Part shown: piece after piece, positions 25,676-33,908 of the stretch | How positions within the stretch are numbered: the first letter of the stretch is position 1 | Layout of the letters: every line of letters starts with the position of its first letter | DNA from: a candidate division Zixibacteria bacterium RBG-1 | Lineage (GTDB): Bacteria; Zixibacteria; MSB-5A5; DSPP01; RBG-1 | NCBI GenBank assembly: GCA_000447245.1 | Contig: AUYT01000001.1 | Location: 228,825 to 292,824 of the forward strand | Length of the DNA stretch: 64,000 bases | Direction: 5' to 3' | Position numbers and translations under genes: made by a program | Notes under the pieces: model-generated | Databases searched by the model: none | What the model was told of the DNA's origin: nothing | Seen by the model: the letters and a program-made list of their open reading frames with translations, nothing else

Positions 25676-26437
25676 TTAGCTAACTGCTCCGAGCCAAATT
25701 GTTTTTCTTTTCTTCCAGCTCTGTGAGTCCAGAAACCTTTGCCTAAACGCAAACAGCTCAAACCGAGTGCTTCTCAATGCCGTCCAGCGATCAACCCAAT
25801 ATCTCTCTGAATCCATGGCTTCAATGACAACTCCATCAATGTTTCCATCCAGATCATCATCTGCCATATGCGCAAATACAAGTCTTAAGCAAATCCAAAA
25901 CATGTGAAAATACATGGGGTTTTCTTTGTAGCGATTGATTAAGGCAAGGAAGTGGTCCTTCAATTCTTCCCCTTTTGGAAAATCGGAGGGAAAGGTCTGT
26001 GGGGGTTTGACCGGAATCGCAGCTACTAAATAAACCACATAGTCGATCTTTCCATCCTTGTTACGGTCAAATACATAGCCCCACTCTGTGATTTTCACCG
26101 TGTCCGAGTATGGGACCGTAAGAAGTTGTGCTTCTTTCTCTATGTTTTTGAATTTAATCTTTAAAAGAATCTCCGTTTTGGGGTCTTTGAGGCTGTCCTT
26201 AGTAATTGCCGCCAATAAAACCTTCCCCTTTTCCACCCCAATAAAAGTCACAAACTTATCCTCAATTTTCTGCTCCGCAATAATAATTAGTTTTTTCTCC
26301 TCCGGCGGATTTTGGGTTTTGGCATATGCTTTGGGATAGAAGGAAAGTATGTTCTCCTGGGCAAAAGAAAAATCCGAGGAAATTAAAATCCAGAGAAAAA
26401 AAATATAAATAAATCTATGTAGATGCTTCAAAACCAT
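25676..26437 (-). CDS. secreted protein of unknown function with EF-hand-like loops
   Basis: 253 residues from the ATG at 26437. An upstream ATG at 26467 would add ten residues encoded by a dispersed CACGAA-type repeat, so the shorter start is preferred. A signal peptide (HRFIYIFFLWILISSDFSFAQ) is followed by a beta-rich region and two calcium-loop-like stretches, DRNKDGKIDYV and DDDLDGNIDGV. No family recognised. Probably periplasmic or extracellular. Confidence 0.6.
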   Translation of the reverse strand: MVLKHLHRFIYIFFLWILISSDFSFAQENILSFYPKAYAKTQNPPEEKKLIIIAEQKIEDKFVTFIGVEKGKVLLAAITKDSLKDPKTEILLKIKFKNIEKEAQLLTVPYSDTVKITEWGYVFDRNKDGKIDYVVYLVAAIPVKPPQTFPSDFPKGEELKDHFLALINRYKENPMYFHMFWICLRLVFAHMADDDLDGNIDGVVIEAMDSERYWVDRWTALRSTRFELFAFRQRFLDSQSWKKRKTIWLGAVS

Positions 26438-26544
26438 TTTTTGAATTTCTTTTTTCGTGCTTTTCATTTATTTCGTGCCTTCGTGATTCCGATATCCCTC
26501 AACCCAGTAAATGGGTAACCCAGTGGCCTCTGCCACTGGGAAAA

Positions 26545-27387
26545 TTAAAACGAAAACAAAAATATCTTTTGTCCTTCTGGCGTAGTCAAAATAAAGTTTC
26601 CTTCTTTTCCACCCTGACCCTGCCAGTCCGCAAAAGAAGTAATCCCGGCTTCTTTTAGTTTTTGGACTCTCTGGCTCATATCCGGAGCAAAATAAGTGAT
26701 AGCCGGGTAATCAAAATCTTTGGTCTGGTGTAATCCCAAAATATTCATTCCGTCAGTTAAAATAGCCCAGGGATAGGGCTCCCGATACACCGTTTTAGCT
26801 TCAAATCCCAAGTTTTGCCAGAAAGCCAAAGCCTGCTCTAAATCTTTTACCGAGGTAGCGAATTCTCCGAAGATGCCACATTTAGGATTGGGATATTTTT
26901 CGACTTTGGCAAAATCTTCTTGCGGGAAATTTAGCAGGCTTTTACCCTGGGGCTGATACATACCAGTAGGGTCATAATGGATTAAGTTGACTGCCAAACT
27001 ATCCGGAGAAAGAAAAATCCAGAACGATGAATCTTTCATTTTATTTTTTAAAACAAACTTTATCCCCATTTTTTCAAGGTCCTCGACCTTTTTATCCATC
27101 TCTTTGGAAAAATAGGCCAACCCCATATACTTCTGGCCGTCTTGATTTAAGTGGAGCAGAATGCTCCCGTCGGAAATCTGCATCCAGGGATAGGGGAGAG
27201 TGTCTCCGGCAATTTTTTCAAATCCTAATTTCTGATAAAAAGCAAAAGACTTATGGATATCCTCACAACCGATGGCTATCTGGGTTGCTTCTCCCAATTT
27301 CATGACAGTTTTTTCTTTTTTCTGACAGTTAAAATTAAAGTAAAACAAAAGGAATAAAACTATTAAAATAATTTTGCTATGGTGCAT
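26545..27387 (-). CDS. exported lipoprotein with two VOC modules
   Basis: 280 residues. The N-terminus MHHSKIILIVLFLLFYFNFNCQKKEK looks like a lipoprotein signal. Two VOC modules follow: AIGCEDIHKSFAFYQKLGFEKIAG (from about residue 37) and EFATSVKDLEQALAFWQNLGFEAKTVY (from about 170). VOC enzymes are mostly cytoplasmic, so a lipid-anchored double-VOC protein is unusual. Reaction unknown. If the start were the internal methionine at residue 29 (MKLGEATQ), the protein would be cytoplasmic; the upstream hydrophobic stretch argues against that. Confidence 0.75.
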   Translation of the reverse strand: MHHSKIILIVLFLLFYFNFNCQKKEKTVMKLGEATQIAIGCEDIHKSFAFYQKLGFEKIAGDTLPYPWMQISDGSILLHLNQDGQKYMGLAYFSKEMDKKVEDLEKMGIKFVLKNKMKDSSFWIFLSPDSLAVNLIHYDPTGMYQPQGKSLLNFPQEDFAKVEKYPNPKCGIFGEFATSVKDLEQALAFWQNLGFEAKTVYREPYPWAILTDGMNILGLHQTKDFDYPAITYFAPDMSQRVQKLKEAGITSFADWQGQGGKEGNFILTTPEGQKIFLFSF

Positions 27388-27477
27388 ATTATTTATGGCT
27401 TCTGATTGGAATTTTAATAAAACAAAATCTTAAATTTAGTCAAGTGAAAGTTTTGGGGATAACCGGCTCTTATGCTA

Positions 27478-27561
27478 AAGCATGGTGTCCCTACGGGATA
27501 CCCGATAGTCTACTGACATAGACTATGACAGTGGTCTAAGGCAAAGCCGGAGGGTGTAACC
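27478..27561 (+). repeat. family D dispersed repeat, long form
   Basis: Contains CCCTACGGGATACCCGA near its left end and GGAGGGTGTAACCAAAAT at its right end, with an inner TAGTCTA...TAGACTA inverted repeat. The two ends match the family D copies upstream of dnaN (44295-44378) and, reversed, inside rsmG (33483-33547). Confidence 0.7.
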
Positions 27562-27568
27562 AAAATAT

Positions 27569-28087
27569 TCATTTGCGGTGCAGAAATCTAATCTTGTGAT
27601 GCGGCTTGGCTACTTGGGGCATTTCCTGGTGGGTCAAAACACTGATAGTCCCGTCGATTTCTAATATGGCTAACTTCACTTCTTCAATTTTTTCTAGGCC
27701 ATGTTCCCGCAGGGCCTGATAAAGGGCTTCGGTCGTGATTTTCTCTTTGGCTAAATTCTTCTTTATGATTTTCCCGGAGTGAATTAAAAGAGTAGGGGTA
27801 CCTTCCAGCAAGTGCCGGGTTTTTTTGTAACGGTACACTACATTGCTAATCAATAAATTCAGCGTCAAAAGAGTGCCGGCAGCCACTAACCCTCCGGTCA
27901 CCGAGGTATCCGGTCCGGTCATAGCGTTTTGGACCGCATTGGCAATCAAAAGCAAGAGGACCAAATCGAAAGGGGTCATCTGACCCACTTCCCTTTTACC
28001 GGAGAGCCGGATTCCGACCAAGACTACCAGGTAGATGATAGCTGATCTTAAGGCAATTTCTAATAAGGTCTGATTAAAAAGCCACAT
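27569..28087 (-). CDS. DUF421/YetF-like membrane protein
   Basis: 172 residues. Three N-terminal transmembrane helices hold the family motif SGKREVGQMTPFDLVLLLLIANAVQNAM. The C-terminal cytoplasmic domain (LLEGTPTLLIHSGKI, ALREHGLEKIEEVKLAILEIDGTISVL) is typical of YetF/YcaP proteins. Role in the family is poorly defined, often linked with envelope or stress physiology. Confidence 0.9.
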   Translation of the reverse strand: MWLFNQTLLEIALRSAIIYLVVLVGIRLSGKREVGQMTPFDLVLLLLIANAVQNAMTGPDTSVTGGLVAAGTLLTLNLLISNVVYRYKKTRHLLEGTPTLLIHSGKIIKKNLAKEKITTEALYQALREHGLEKIEEVKLAILEIDGTISVLTHQEMPQVAKPHHKIRFLHRK

Positions 28088-28333
28088 ATTTAAAAAAATA
28101 TTTGACTAAAGCTTGATAAAACAAAATTTAGATTAAGTCAAGTAGAAAATCTGGCGGTGATAAATCAGTTTGCTTTGAACGATCTCAAAAAGGGAAGACC
28201 AAACAGTTAATGACTATTGATGAAGTGAAAATAATAAGCTAATATGACACAATATGAAGATTATTCCTGTCGATATGACAGGGATATAATTTCCTATACC
28301 TGTATTCCTATGATAGTTAATGAGTTATGGTAT

Positions 28334-28349
28334 TGTTTCACGTGAAACA
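28334..28349. promoter_or_regulatory. perfect parS centromere site
   Basis: TGTTTCACGTGAAACA, a 16-bp perfect palindrome identical to the parS consensus bound by chromosomal ParB. It lies 11 nt beyond the stop of the histidine kinase gene, in the 273-nt space before the DUF421 gene. Location about 14 kb from dnaA fits the known clustering of parS near oriC. I saw only this one perfect copy. Confidence 0.93.
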
Positions 28350-28360
28350 TTCGGTTTGGG

Positions 28361-31234
28361 CTATTGGGGTGAGACAATATTTGTGTCTAATATAACCTCT
28401 CTGACTTTTTTAAGAAGCGTTTGGGGAGTAAATGGTTTTTGCAGAAAGGGAGTGTCTGATTCAAGAACTCCTTGATGAAGCATAGCGGTGTCGGTATAAC
28501 CTGAAATATAGAGAACTTTAACATCCGGGTGAGTACTTTGAATTCTTTGAACTAATCCTAAGCCGGTCATTCCCGGCATGATTATGTCCGTGATGATTAA
28601 GTCAATTTTACCTTTATAGTTGTTAAAAATCTGGACAGCTTGAAGCGGTTCACCGGTTTCCAAGACTTTGTATCCCTGGTCAGACAAGATTCTGAAAGCC
28701 AGAGCTCTGACGGTCTCTTCGTCCTCCGCCAACAATATAGTCTCACTGGGTTTGTAAACTATCTTTCCGGTTTTGTTAGCTTCCGCCGCTTGAGGAGTTC
28801 CAGAGACTAAGGGAAGATAAACTTTAAAACTGGTCCCTTTATTTACTTCACTGTAAGCTGAGATGTATCCTCCACTTTGCTTGATGATTCCATAGACCGT
28901 AGAAAGTCCTAAGCCGGTCCCTTTCCCGGGGGCTTTGGTAGTAAAAAATGGCTCAAACAAATGTGATAGGGTCTCATTATCCATGCCGCTTCCGGTATCT
29001 GTGACTGCCAGCATAGCGTAATGACCGGGTTTGGCACCAGGATTAAGCCGGGCGTAATTTTCATCTAAAATAACATTGGCGGTTTCAATGGTCAGCTTTC
29101 CTCCTTCTTCCATGGCATCTCGGGCATTGACTACTAAATTCATTATGACCTGCTCGATTTGTCCGGGGTCAGCCATTACCGACCCCAGCATGGGAGAAGT
29201 TACCGTCACTAATTCTATATTTTCACCGATTAAACGCCCCAGCATCTTCTCTGTTTCAATTACCACACTATTTAAATTTATTTTCTTGGGCTGAAGTACT
29301 TGTTTTCTGCTAAAAGCTAAGAGCTGTTTGGTCAAAGAAGCCGCACGGATGGCTGATTTTCTAACCTCATCTATATCTTTGAGCAAGGGGTCATCCTCTG
29401 GCAGTCGGTTATGTATGATCTGACTGTAACCAAGGATTACAGTCAGAAGATTATTGAAATCATGAGCAATCCCGCCGGCCAACTTTCCCACAGCTTCCAT
29501 TTTTTGAGATTGACGCAGTTGTTGCTCCAGCTGTTTTCTTTCGGTGATATCCCGGATAACCCCCCTTGAGCCTATAATTTTACCATCTTCATAAATAGGA
29601 GATGGTCGAACTTCCACGTATATTTCTTTGCCAGATAGACCGATGATTTTTACATTCACAGTTTCACTGACCCTTTTCCCTTCCATTTGATTTTTAAAGT
29701 GATTTAAAACTTCTTCTAAGGAATCAGGGGCAATAAATTCTAGAAATTTTTTACCTATTAATTCTTCCGGGTATTTACACCCCATCATCTTGGCTAAAGC
29801 TTTATTGACAAAGCCAAAGACCCCTTCCTTGTCAACAACAAAGAAGCCGTCATTGACCTCATTCACCAGCTCTCTATATTTTTCTTCAGATTCAATCAGG
29901 GTTTGCTCCATAACTTTCTTAATTTCTGCTTCAGCTCGCTTTTTTTCGGTGACATCACGGGCACTGGCAAATATCAATTCTTCTTTTAAGGAGGAAGTCG
30001 CGTTCCAAAGAATCCATCTATAGGAACCGTTCTTGCAAAGATAGCGATTTTCAAAGGATATCACGTCTATTCCTGTGGAAAGTTTCTGCGCTTCAGCTAT
30101 TGTTTTTTCGCGATCTTCGGGGTGTATAAATTCAATAAATGGTTTGGCGCACAGCTTTTCCATGGTAAATCCCAGTGTTTTTTCCCAACTTGGGCTTAAT
30201 CTTTTGAAGTAACCATCGAATCCGGCTATGCAAAGCATATCCAAAGACAGCGTGAAGAGGTTGCGATTTTCTTCTTCAACTTGCTTGATTTTAGTGGTAT
30301 TTCTCAAAATCAAATTAGCACCCAGACAGCTTAAAAAGAAAATCAGTCCGTAAATTAGGGCCACATTTCTTAGACTGGAATTAAATGCAGCCAAGGCAAC
30401 TCTGACTGGTTGCTCCACCACCACACCCCAATTGTATTCTGGTACCGGCTCATAAGCTACAATCTGTTCTTCTTTTTCCAAAGAATCATATAGGAGTTCT
30501 ATCCCCTCTTCTCCTTTGAGAATTTTTTGAGTAGTTGGGTTCTTGGAATAATCAATTATCTGAGCTTGGACTGCAAATTCTGGATGGCCGGCCAGTTGCC
30601 CTTTGTGATCAACAAAATAAACCAAGCCATTTTGACCAGCGTCAATATCTTTACTCCATTCTAAGAAAGTTTCCAATTTAATTTGCATCACCAAGATACC
30701 TATCATTTTTCCTTCTTCATTTCGGATAGGAGAGGCAATGGCAACCACATTAAATCGGGGTTCTGCAGTTCTAGTATAGATCTCAGAAATATAGATACTT
30801 TCGGTTCTGATTACTCCTTTATACCAATCTCGGTGGGCAAAACTCATTCCTTTGACCTCCGGAACCTGGGGTATATCAGCCCTAAGAACACCCTGGGGAT
30901 CTGCCAAAAGTATGCGATTGATAAGTGGAAAATTTTGAAGGACACCTTCCAAGAATTTGATAGCTTCCTCCCACTTTCCTTGCTGGATTAACTGCTGCAC
31001 TTTAGGTCGAGTAGCCAAAGATACAGATACATCTTTCACTCGGTCAAATCTTTCTTTTAAAGTTATAGCAGACAGATGAGCCAGAGAGGATTTTTGTGAA
31101 AGAGCAAATTTAATTATTTCTTGGTTTCTATTTTTATAACCGAATAATCCCAAAATGATTATTGGAAAAATAATGGCTAAAAAAATTACAACCCCGATAA
31201 AATTTTTTTTACTTATTAACCAGTGGTGCTTCAT
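28361..31234 (-). CDS. hybrid sensor histidine kinase (Cache-PAS-PAS-HisKA-HATPase-REC)
   Basis: 957 residues. Two transmembrane helices (residues 12-30 and about 290-310) flank an extracytoplasmic Cache-type sensor (LADPQGVLRADIP, FAHRDWYKGVI). Two PAS domains follow, about 325-440 and 455-575. Next come a HisKA domain with the phospho-acceptor His in GGIAHDFNNLLTVI near residue 590, an HATPase domain with DTGSGMD and GTGLGLSTVYGI, and a C-terminal receiver with the phospho-Asp in LIITDIIMPG near 885. It senses an extracellular ligand and signals by phosphorelay. No separate response regulator is adjacent. Confidence 0.93.
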   Translation of the reverse strand: MKHHWLISKKNFIGVVIFLAIIFPIIILGLFGYKNRNQEIIKFALSQKSSLAHLSAITLKERFDRVKDVSVSLATRPKVQQLIQQGKWEEAIKFLEGVLQNFPLINRILLADPQGVLRADIPQVPEVKGMSFAHRDWYKGVIRTESIYISEIYTRTAEPRFNVVAIASPIRNEEGKMIGILVMQIKLETFLEWSKDIDAGQNGLVYFVDHKGQLAGHPEFAVQAQIIDYSKNPTTQKILKGEEGIELLYDSLEKEEQIVAYEPVPEYNWGVVVEQPVRVALAAFNSSLRNVALIYGLIFFLSCLGANLILRNTTKIKQVEEENRNLFTLSLDMLCIAGFDGYFKRLSPSWEKTLGFTMEKLCAKPFIEFIHPEDREKTIAEAQKLSTGIDVISFENRYLCKNGSYRWILWNATSSLKEELIFASARDVTEKKRAEAEIKKVMEQTLIESEEKYRELVNEVNDGFFVVDKEGVFGFVNKALAKMMGCKYPEELIGKKFLEFIAPDSLEEVLNHFKNQMEGKRVSETVNVKIIGLSGKEIYVEVRPSPIYEDGKIIGSRGVIRDITERKQLEQQLRQSQKMEAVGKLAGGIAHDFNNLLTVILGYSQIIHNRLPEDDPLLKDIDEVRKSAIRAASLTKQLLAFSRKQVLQPKKINLNSVVIETEKMLGRLIGENIELVTVTSPMLGSVMADPGQIEQVIMNLVVNARDAMEEGGKLTIETANVILDENYARLNPGAKPGHYAMLAVTDTGSGMDNETLSHLFEPFFTTKAPGKGTGLGLSTVYGIIKQSGGYISAYSEVNKGTSFKVYLPLVSGTPQAAEANKTGKIVYKPSETILLAEDEETVRALAFRILSDQGYKVLETGEPLQAVQIFNNYKGKIDLIITDIIMPGMTGLGLVQRIQSTHPDVKVLYISGYTDTAMLHQGVLESDTPFLQKPFTPQTLLKKVREVILDTNIVSPQ

Positions 31235-31351
31235 CTAAATTTCCCCCTTATAGTTTTTAAAATCGGAAGTTTTTAAGCAAACTTAAGAACTCTTCGCCAT
31301 TTTAAAGGTATTTCTGGAAAGAAGCTGTCAGAATTTGTCAGAGGTTAAAAT

Positions 31352-31379
31352 AAAAAAGGCGGGGAATGATCCCCGCCTT
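31352..31379 (-). terminator. rho-independent terminator of the peptidase gene
   Basis: AAGGCGGGGATCATTCCCCGCCTT reads as a 10-bp stem with a 4-nt loop on the minus strand, followed by TTTTTTA. It lies 28 nt after the stop at 31407. Confidence 0.85.
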
Positions 31380-31406
31380 CGGCTATTATATTCCTTATGT
31401 TTTTTT

Positions 31407-32987
31407 CTAATCTTTGCCGGCCAACTGAACTGAACCCAAAAGCTGATTTAATTCGTTGATCAAGGCCTCCGAAGAAATTGCAGGATAGCCGATTTGGGGA
31501 GCCAGCTCTTCGCCAGTGAATTTGTTGCCGTGAGCCCACAGAGATTTCAGATAATCGCCGCTCTCTTTTTTCTCAAACCAGTTTTCACCGAATTTTTCTT
31601 TTAGTTTTGATTTGAGCTGGGCTTCCAGAAACCAGGCTCTTAAGTAATCCACCACATAATAATTGGCATCCACGTCATATAAATAACGCTTTTCATCCGA
31701 AGGAGTTTTCTTAAATCCCATGGCAGAACTCAAATAATCAGCGTAAATTTTGGCGGCATTCGGATTCTGGGAATGCAGTTCTAATTCATACAAAAATTTG
31801 GCGCAGTATCTGCGAACCAAAAGTAAACGGCCGAATACTTGAGCTTTGAGAAATCCTTTCATTTCATTTTCTTGCATGGTGGTATGTTTGACAATCCAAT
31901 CCGGGTCAGAAAGAAAATATTCAGACAGGAAAGCGTAGTTTTCGGTCACAGTATTGTTACCCAAATATTTGAACTCCCAGGTTTTTTCGCTGGCATTGGC
32001 AAAATGCTGTCCGTGCCCCATCTCGTGAAATAAGGCGGCGTAATCCTGCACCCCCCCTATAGGTTTTATGCTCAGACGGACATCCTTCGGAACATCCACC
32101 GCAAAGCAGACCGCCCGGGGATTTTTCTTCTCTCTTTCTTCGGCATCGATTTTCAAATTGGGCTGTTTATCCATATCGATTCCCAGGCCCAAATATGTGG
32201 CTTTCACGGTTGCGATTAATTTCTCTTTGGGAAAATATTTATCGAATTCTCCCTGACGCAGCAAAGCCGCCACATCGAAGCGGTAGAAATTACCGGGAGA
32301 AAGCTTTAGATTTTTCTGCAGGAATTCAGCCAAGAGTTTTTCATAAATTCCTTTGGTTTTATCCAGGAAATCCTGCACCACCGGCTTGAAAGATTCCAAA
32401 TCGATGGATTTCAAGTCTTCGGCGAATTCATTGTAGGAGTTGTAACCCAGTTCCTTGGCCTGGGTGAGATAAAAATCTTCGATCTGTTTGTAAATCACAT
32501 TTAAAGAATCCAAAAAATTGTCCTGGGCCGAATAAAGCTGACGGCGCTGGCTCTGGTTTTTTTCATTGGAGATTAAAACCGCTATCTGGCGGAAGGGGAT
32601 TTCTTTTCCTCCTACTTTGACTTTGGCCTGGGCTTGTCTATTCTCAAGCTGGTCATATAAAGCCGCGGTTTGTTTGGCGATATATTCACCCATAAGATAA
32701 AGCCGAAGAAAACTTAAAGCTTTCTTCTCCAGCGGGTCTTTTTCCGATTCTTCGGCTTGTCTGACTAATTGAATATTCTCTTTGGTGAACAAATGTTCAT
32801 ACGCTTTATAAAGAGAGTCCTGGTTGGAGAAAGCCCCTTCGGTCCAGCTTTTATATCCCATCTCGGACTGGGCTTTGATTAACTTGTCCGCATCCTGCCT
32901 GATTAATTCTATCTGTTTATTTTTCATAGAGCAGGAAAAAAATACCAGAGAAACTAAAATTAAGCAAATAATCTTGCAGCTTTTCAT
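31407..32987 (-). CDS. zinc metallopeptidase lipoprotein (M2/M3-like gluzincin)
   Basis: 526 residues from the ATG at 32987, which has an AGGAGA ribosome-binding site; an earlier start at 33020 adds 11 residues before the signal. The lipoprotein signal is MKSCKIICLILVSLVFFSCS. The zinc site HEMGHGQHF is near residue 320, with the downstream third-ligand region NTVTENYAFLSEYFL. This layout resembles peptidyl-dipeptidase A (ACE-like, M2) and oligopeptidase F/thimet (M3) families. Probably trims peptides at the cell envelope. Exact family is not settled from motifs alone. Confidence 0.85.
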   Translation of the reverse strand: MKSCKIICLILVSLVFFSCSMKNKQIELIRQDADKLIKAQSEMGYKSWTEGAFSNQDSLYKAYEHLFTKENIQLVRQAEESEKDPLEKKALSFLRLYLMGEYIAKQTAALYDQLENRQAQAKVKVGGKEIPFRQIAVLISNEKNQSQRRQLYSAQDNFLDSLNVIYKQIEDFYLTQAKELGYNSYNEFAEDLKSIDLESFKPVVQDFLDKTKGIYEKLLAEFLQKNLKLSPGNFYRFDVAALLRQGEFDKYFPKEKLIATVKATYLGLGIDMDKQPNLKIDAEEREKKNPRAVCFAVDVPKDVRLSIKPIGGVQDYAALFHEMGHGQHFANASEKTWEFKYLGNNTVTENYAFLSEYFLSDPDWIVKHTTMQENEMKGFLKAQVFGRLLLVRRYCAKFLYELELHSQNPNAAKIYADYLSSAMGFKKTPSDEKRYLYDVDANYYVVDYLRAWFLEAQLKSKLKEKFGENWFEKKESGDYLKSLWAHGNKFTGEELAPQIGYPAISSEALINELNQLLGSVQLAGKD

Positions 32988-33117
32988 TTTTTCTCCTAGA
33001 ATTATTTGGTTTATCCTCACGATTTTTTTATTTTAAACAAGTAATTGAATTGAACTCAGATTGTCAAGCCAGAAACTGCAAAAAGGAAGATACAAAAAGC
33101 AGAGACGCTAAATAATT

Positions 33118-33855
33118 ATGTCCATACATGGTTCAAAACTAAAAAATCTGAAAAAAACAGCCGCAAAGTTCGGCTTTAATTTTTCTGATGGGCAATTGGA
33201 AAAATTTGGTGTTTATGCCGACACACTGCTTTCCTGGAACCAGAGATTCAATTTAGTTTCCAAAAATGATGCCTCATTTGAGGAATTGATTAAGCATTGT
33301 ATCGATTCACTGGTGATTTTCAAGTTTGTAGAGTTTCCTCCAAATGCTAAACTCTTAGACATCGGCTCTGGCAACGGTTTTCCGGCTATACCGATTAAGA
33401 TTTTCAAAGAAGATTTGGATTATACTTTGGTGGAATCGATCAGGAAAAAAACTTTGTTCCTGCAGAAAGTTATTGAGAATTTGTCCCTACGGCACCCTCC
33501 GTCTTTGACTTCGGGTATCCCGCAGGGGGATAGTGTAAACCTAAAATCCAGTCAGATTGAAGTGAAAAATATGCGGGTGGAGAATTTAGAAGAAAGTTAT
33601 AAAAATTATTTCGACTTTGCTACCGCCAAAAAAGTGGCTCCGGTGGATGAGGTCTGGAAACTTTGCTATCCTTATCTGAAATCCGGTGGGACTTTGTTGG
33701 CTTATAAAGGAAAAAAAATGGAAGAGGAAGTTAAAAAGATGCCCAAAGTGCTTGAGAAATATCCGGGGGAGTTGAAAGTGGAGGAGATAACTTTACCTGA
33801 GTTCAGGATTAAGAGATATGTGGTGATGGTGAGGAAGGATTCACGACCGAGGTAA
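33118..33855 (+). CDS. rsmG: 16S rRNA (guanine527-N7)-methyltransferase with inserted repeat
   Basis: 245 residues. Methylates G527 of 16S rRNA using SAM. Motif I is LLDIGSGNGFPAIPIKI near residue 80, followed by LVESIRKKTLFLQKVIENL and FDFATAKKVAPVDEVWKL, and it ends RYVVMVRKD. Between ENL and IEVKNMRVENL the chain holds SLRHPPSLTSGIPQGDSVNL, about 20 residues more than expected. This stretch is encoded by a family D repeat that stays in frame. The gene is on the plus strand while most left-arm genes are minus. No clear ribosome-binding site. Confidence 0.93.
   Translation: MSIHGSKLKNLKKTAAKFGFNFSDGQLEKFGVYADTLLSWNQRFNLVSKNDASFEELIKHCIDSLVIFKFVEFPPNAKLLDIGSGNGFPAIPIKIFKEDLDYTLVESIRKKTLFLQKVIENLSLRHPPSLTSGIPQGDSVNLKSSQIEVKNMRVENLEESYKNYFDFATAKKVAPVDEVWKLCYPYLKSGGTLLAYKGKKMEEEVKKMPKVLEKYPGELKVEEITLPEFRIKRYVVMVRKDSRPR
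33483..33547 (-). repeat. family D repeat inside the rsmG coding sequence
   Basis: Positions 33493-33527 (35 nt) are the exact reverse complement of 44323-44357 upstream of dnaN. The copy is read in frame and adds about 20 residues to RsmG without stop codons. Confidence 0.85.
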
Positions 33856-33861
33856 CAGATT

Positions 33862-33898
33862 AAAAAATAGGCGGGGTATTGAACCCCGCCTGTGAAAA
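33862..33898. terminator. bidirectional terminator between rsmG and the dockerin gene
   Basis: AGGCGGGGT/ACCCCGCCT stem of 9 bp, flanked by TTAAAAAAT on the left and GTGAAAAAAT on the right. It serves the converging rsmG (plus) and dockerin (minus) genes; the T-run is stronger for the minus strand. Confidence 0.75.
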
Positions 33899-33908
33899 AA
33901 TTTCTTAT

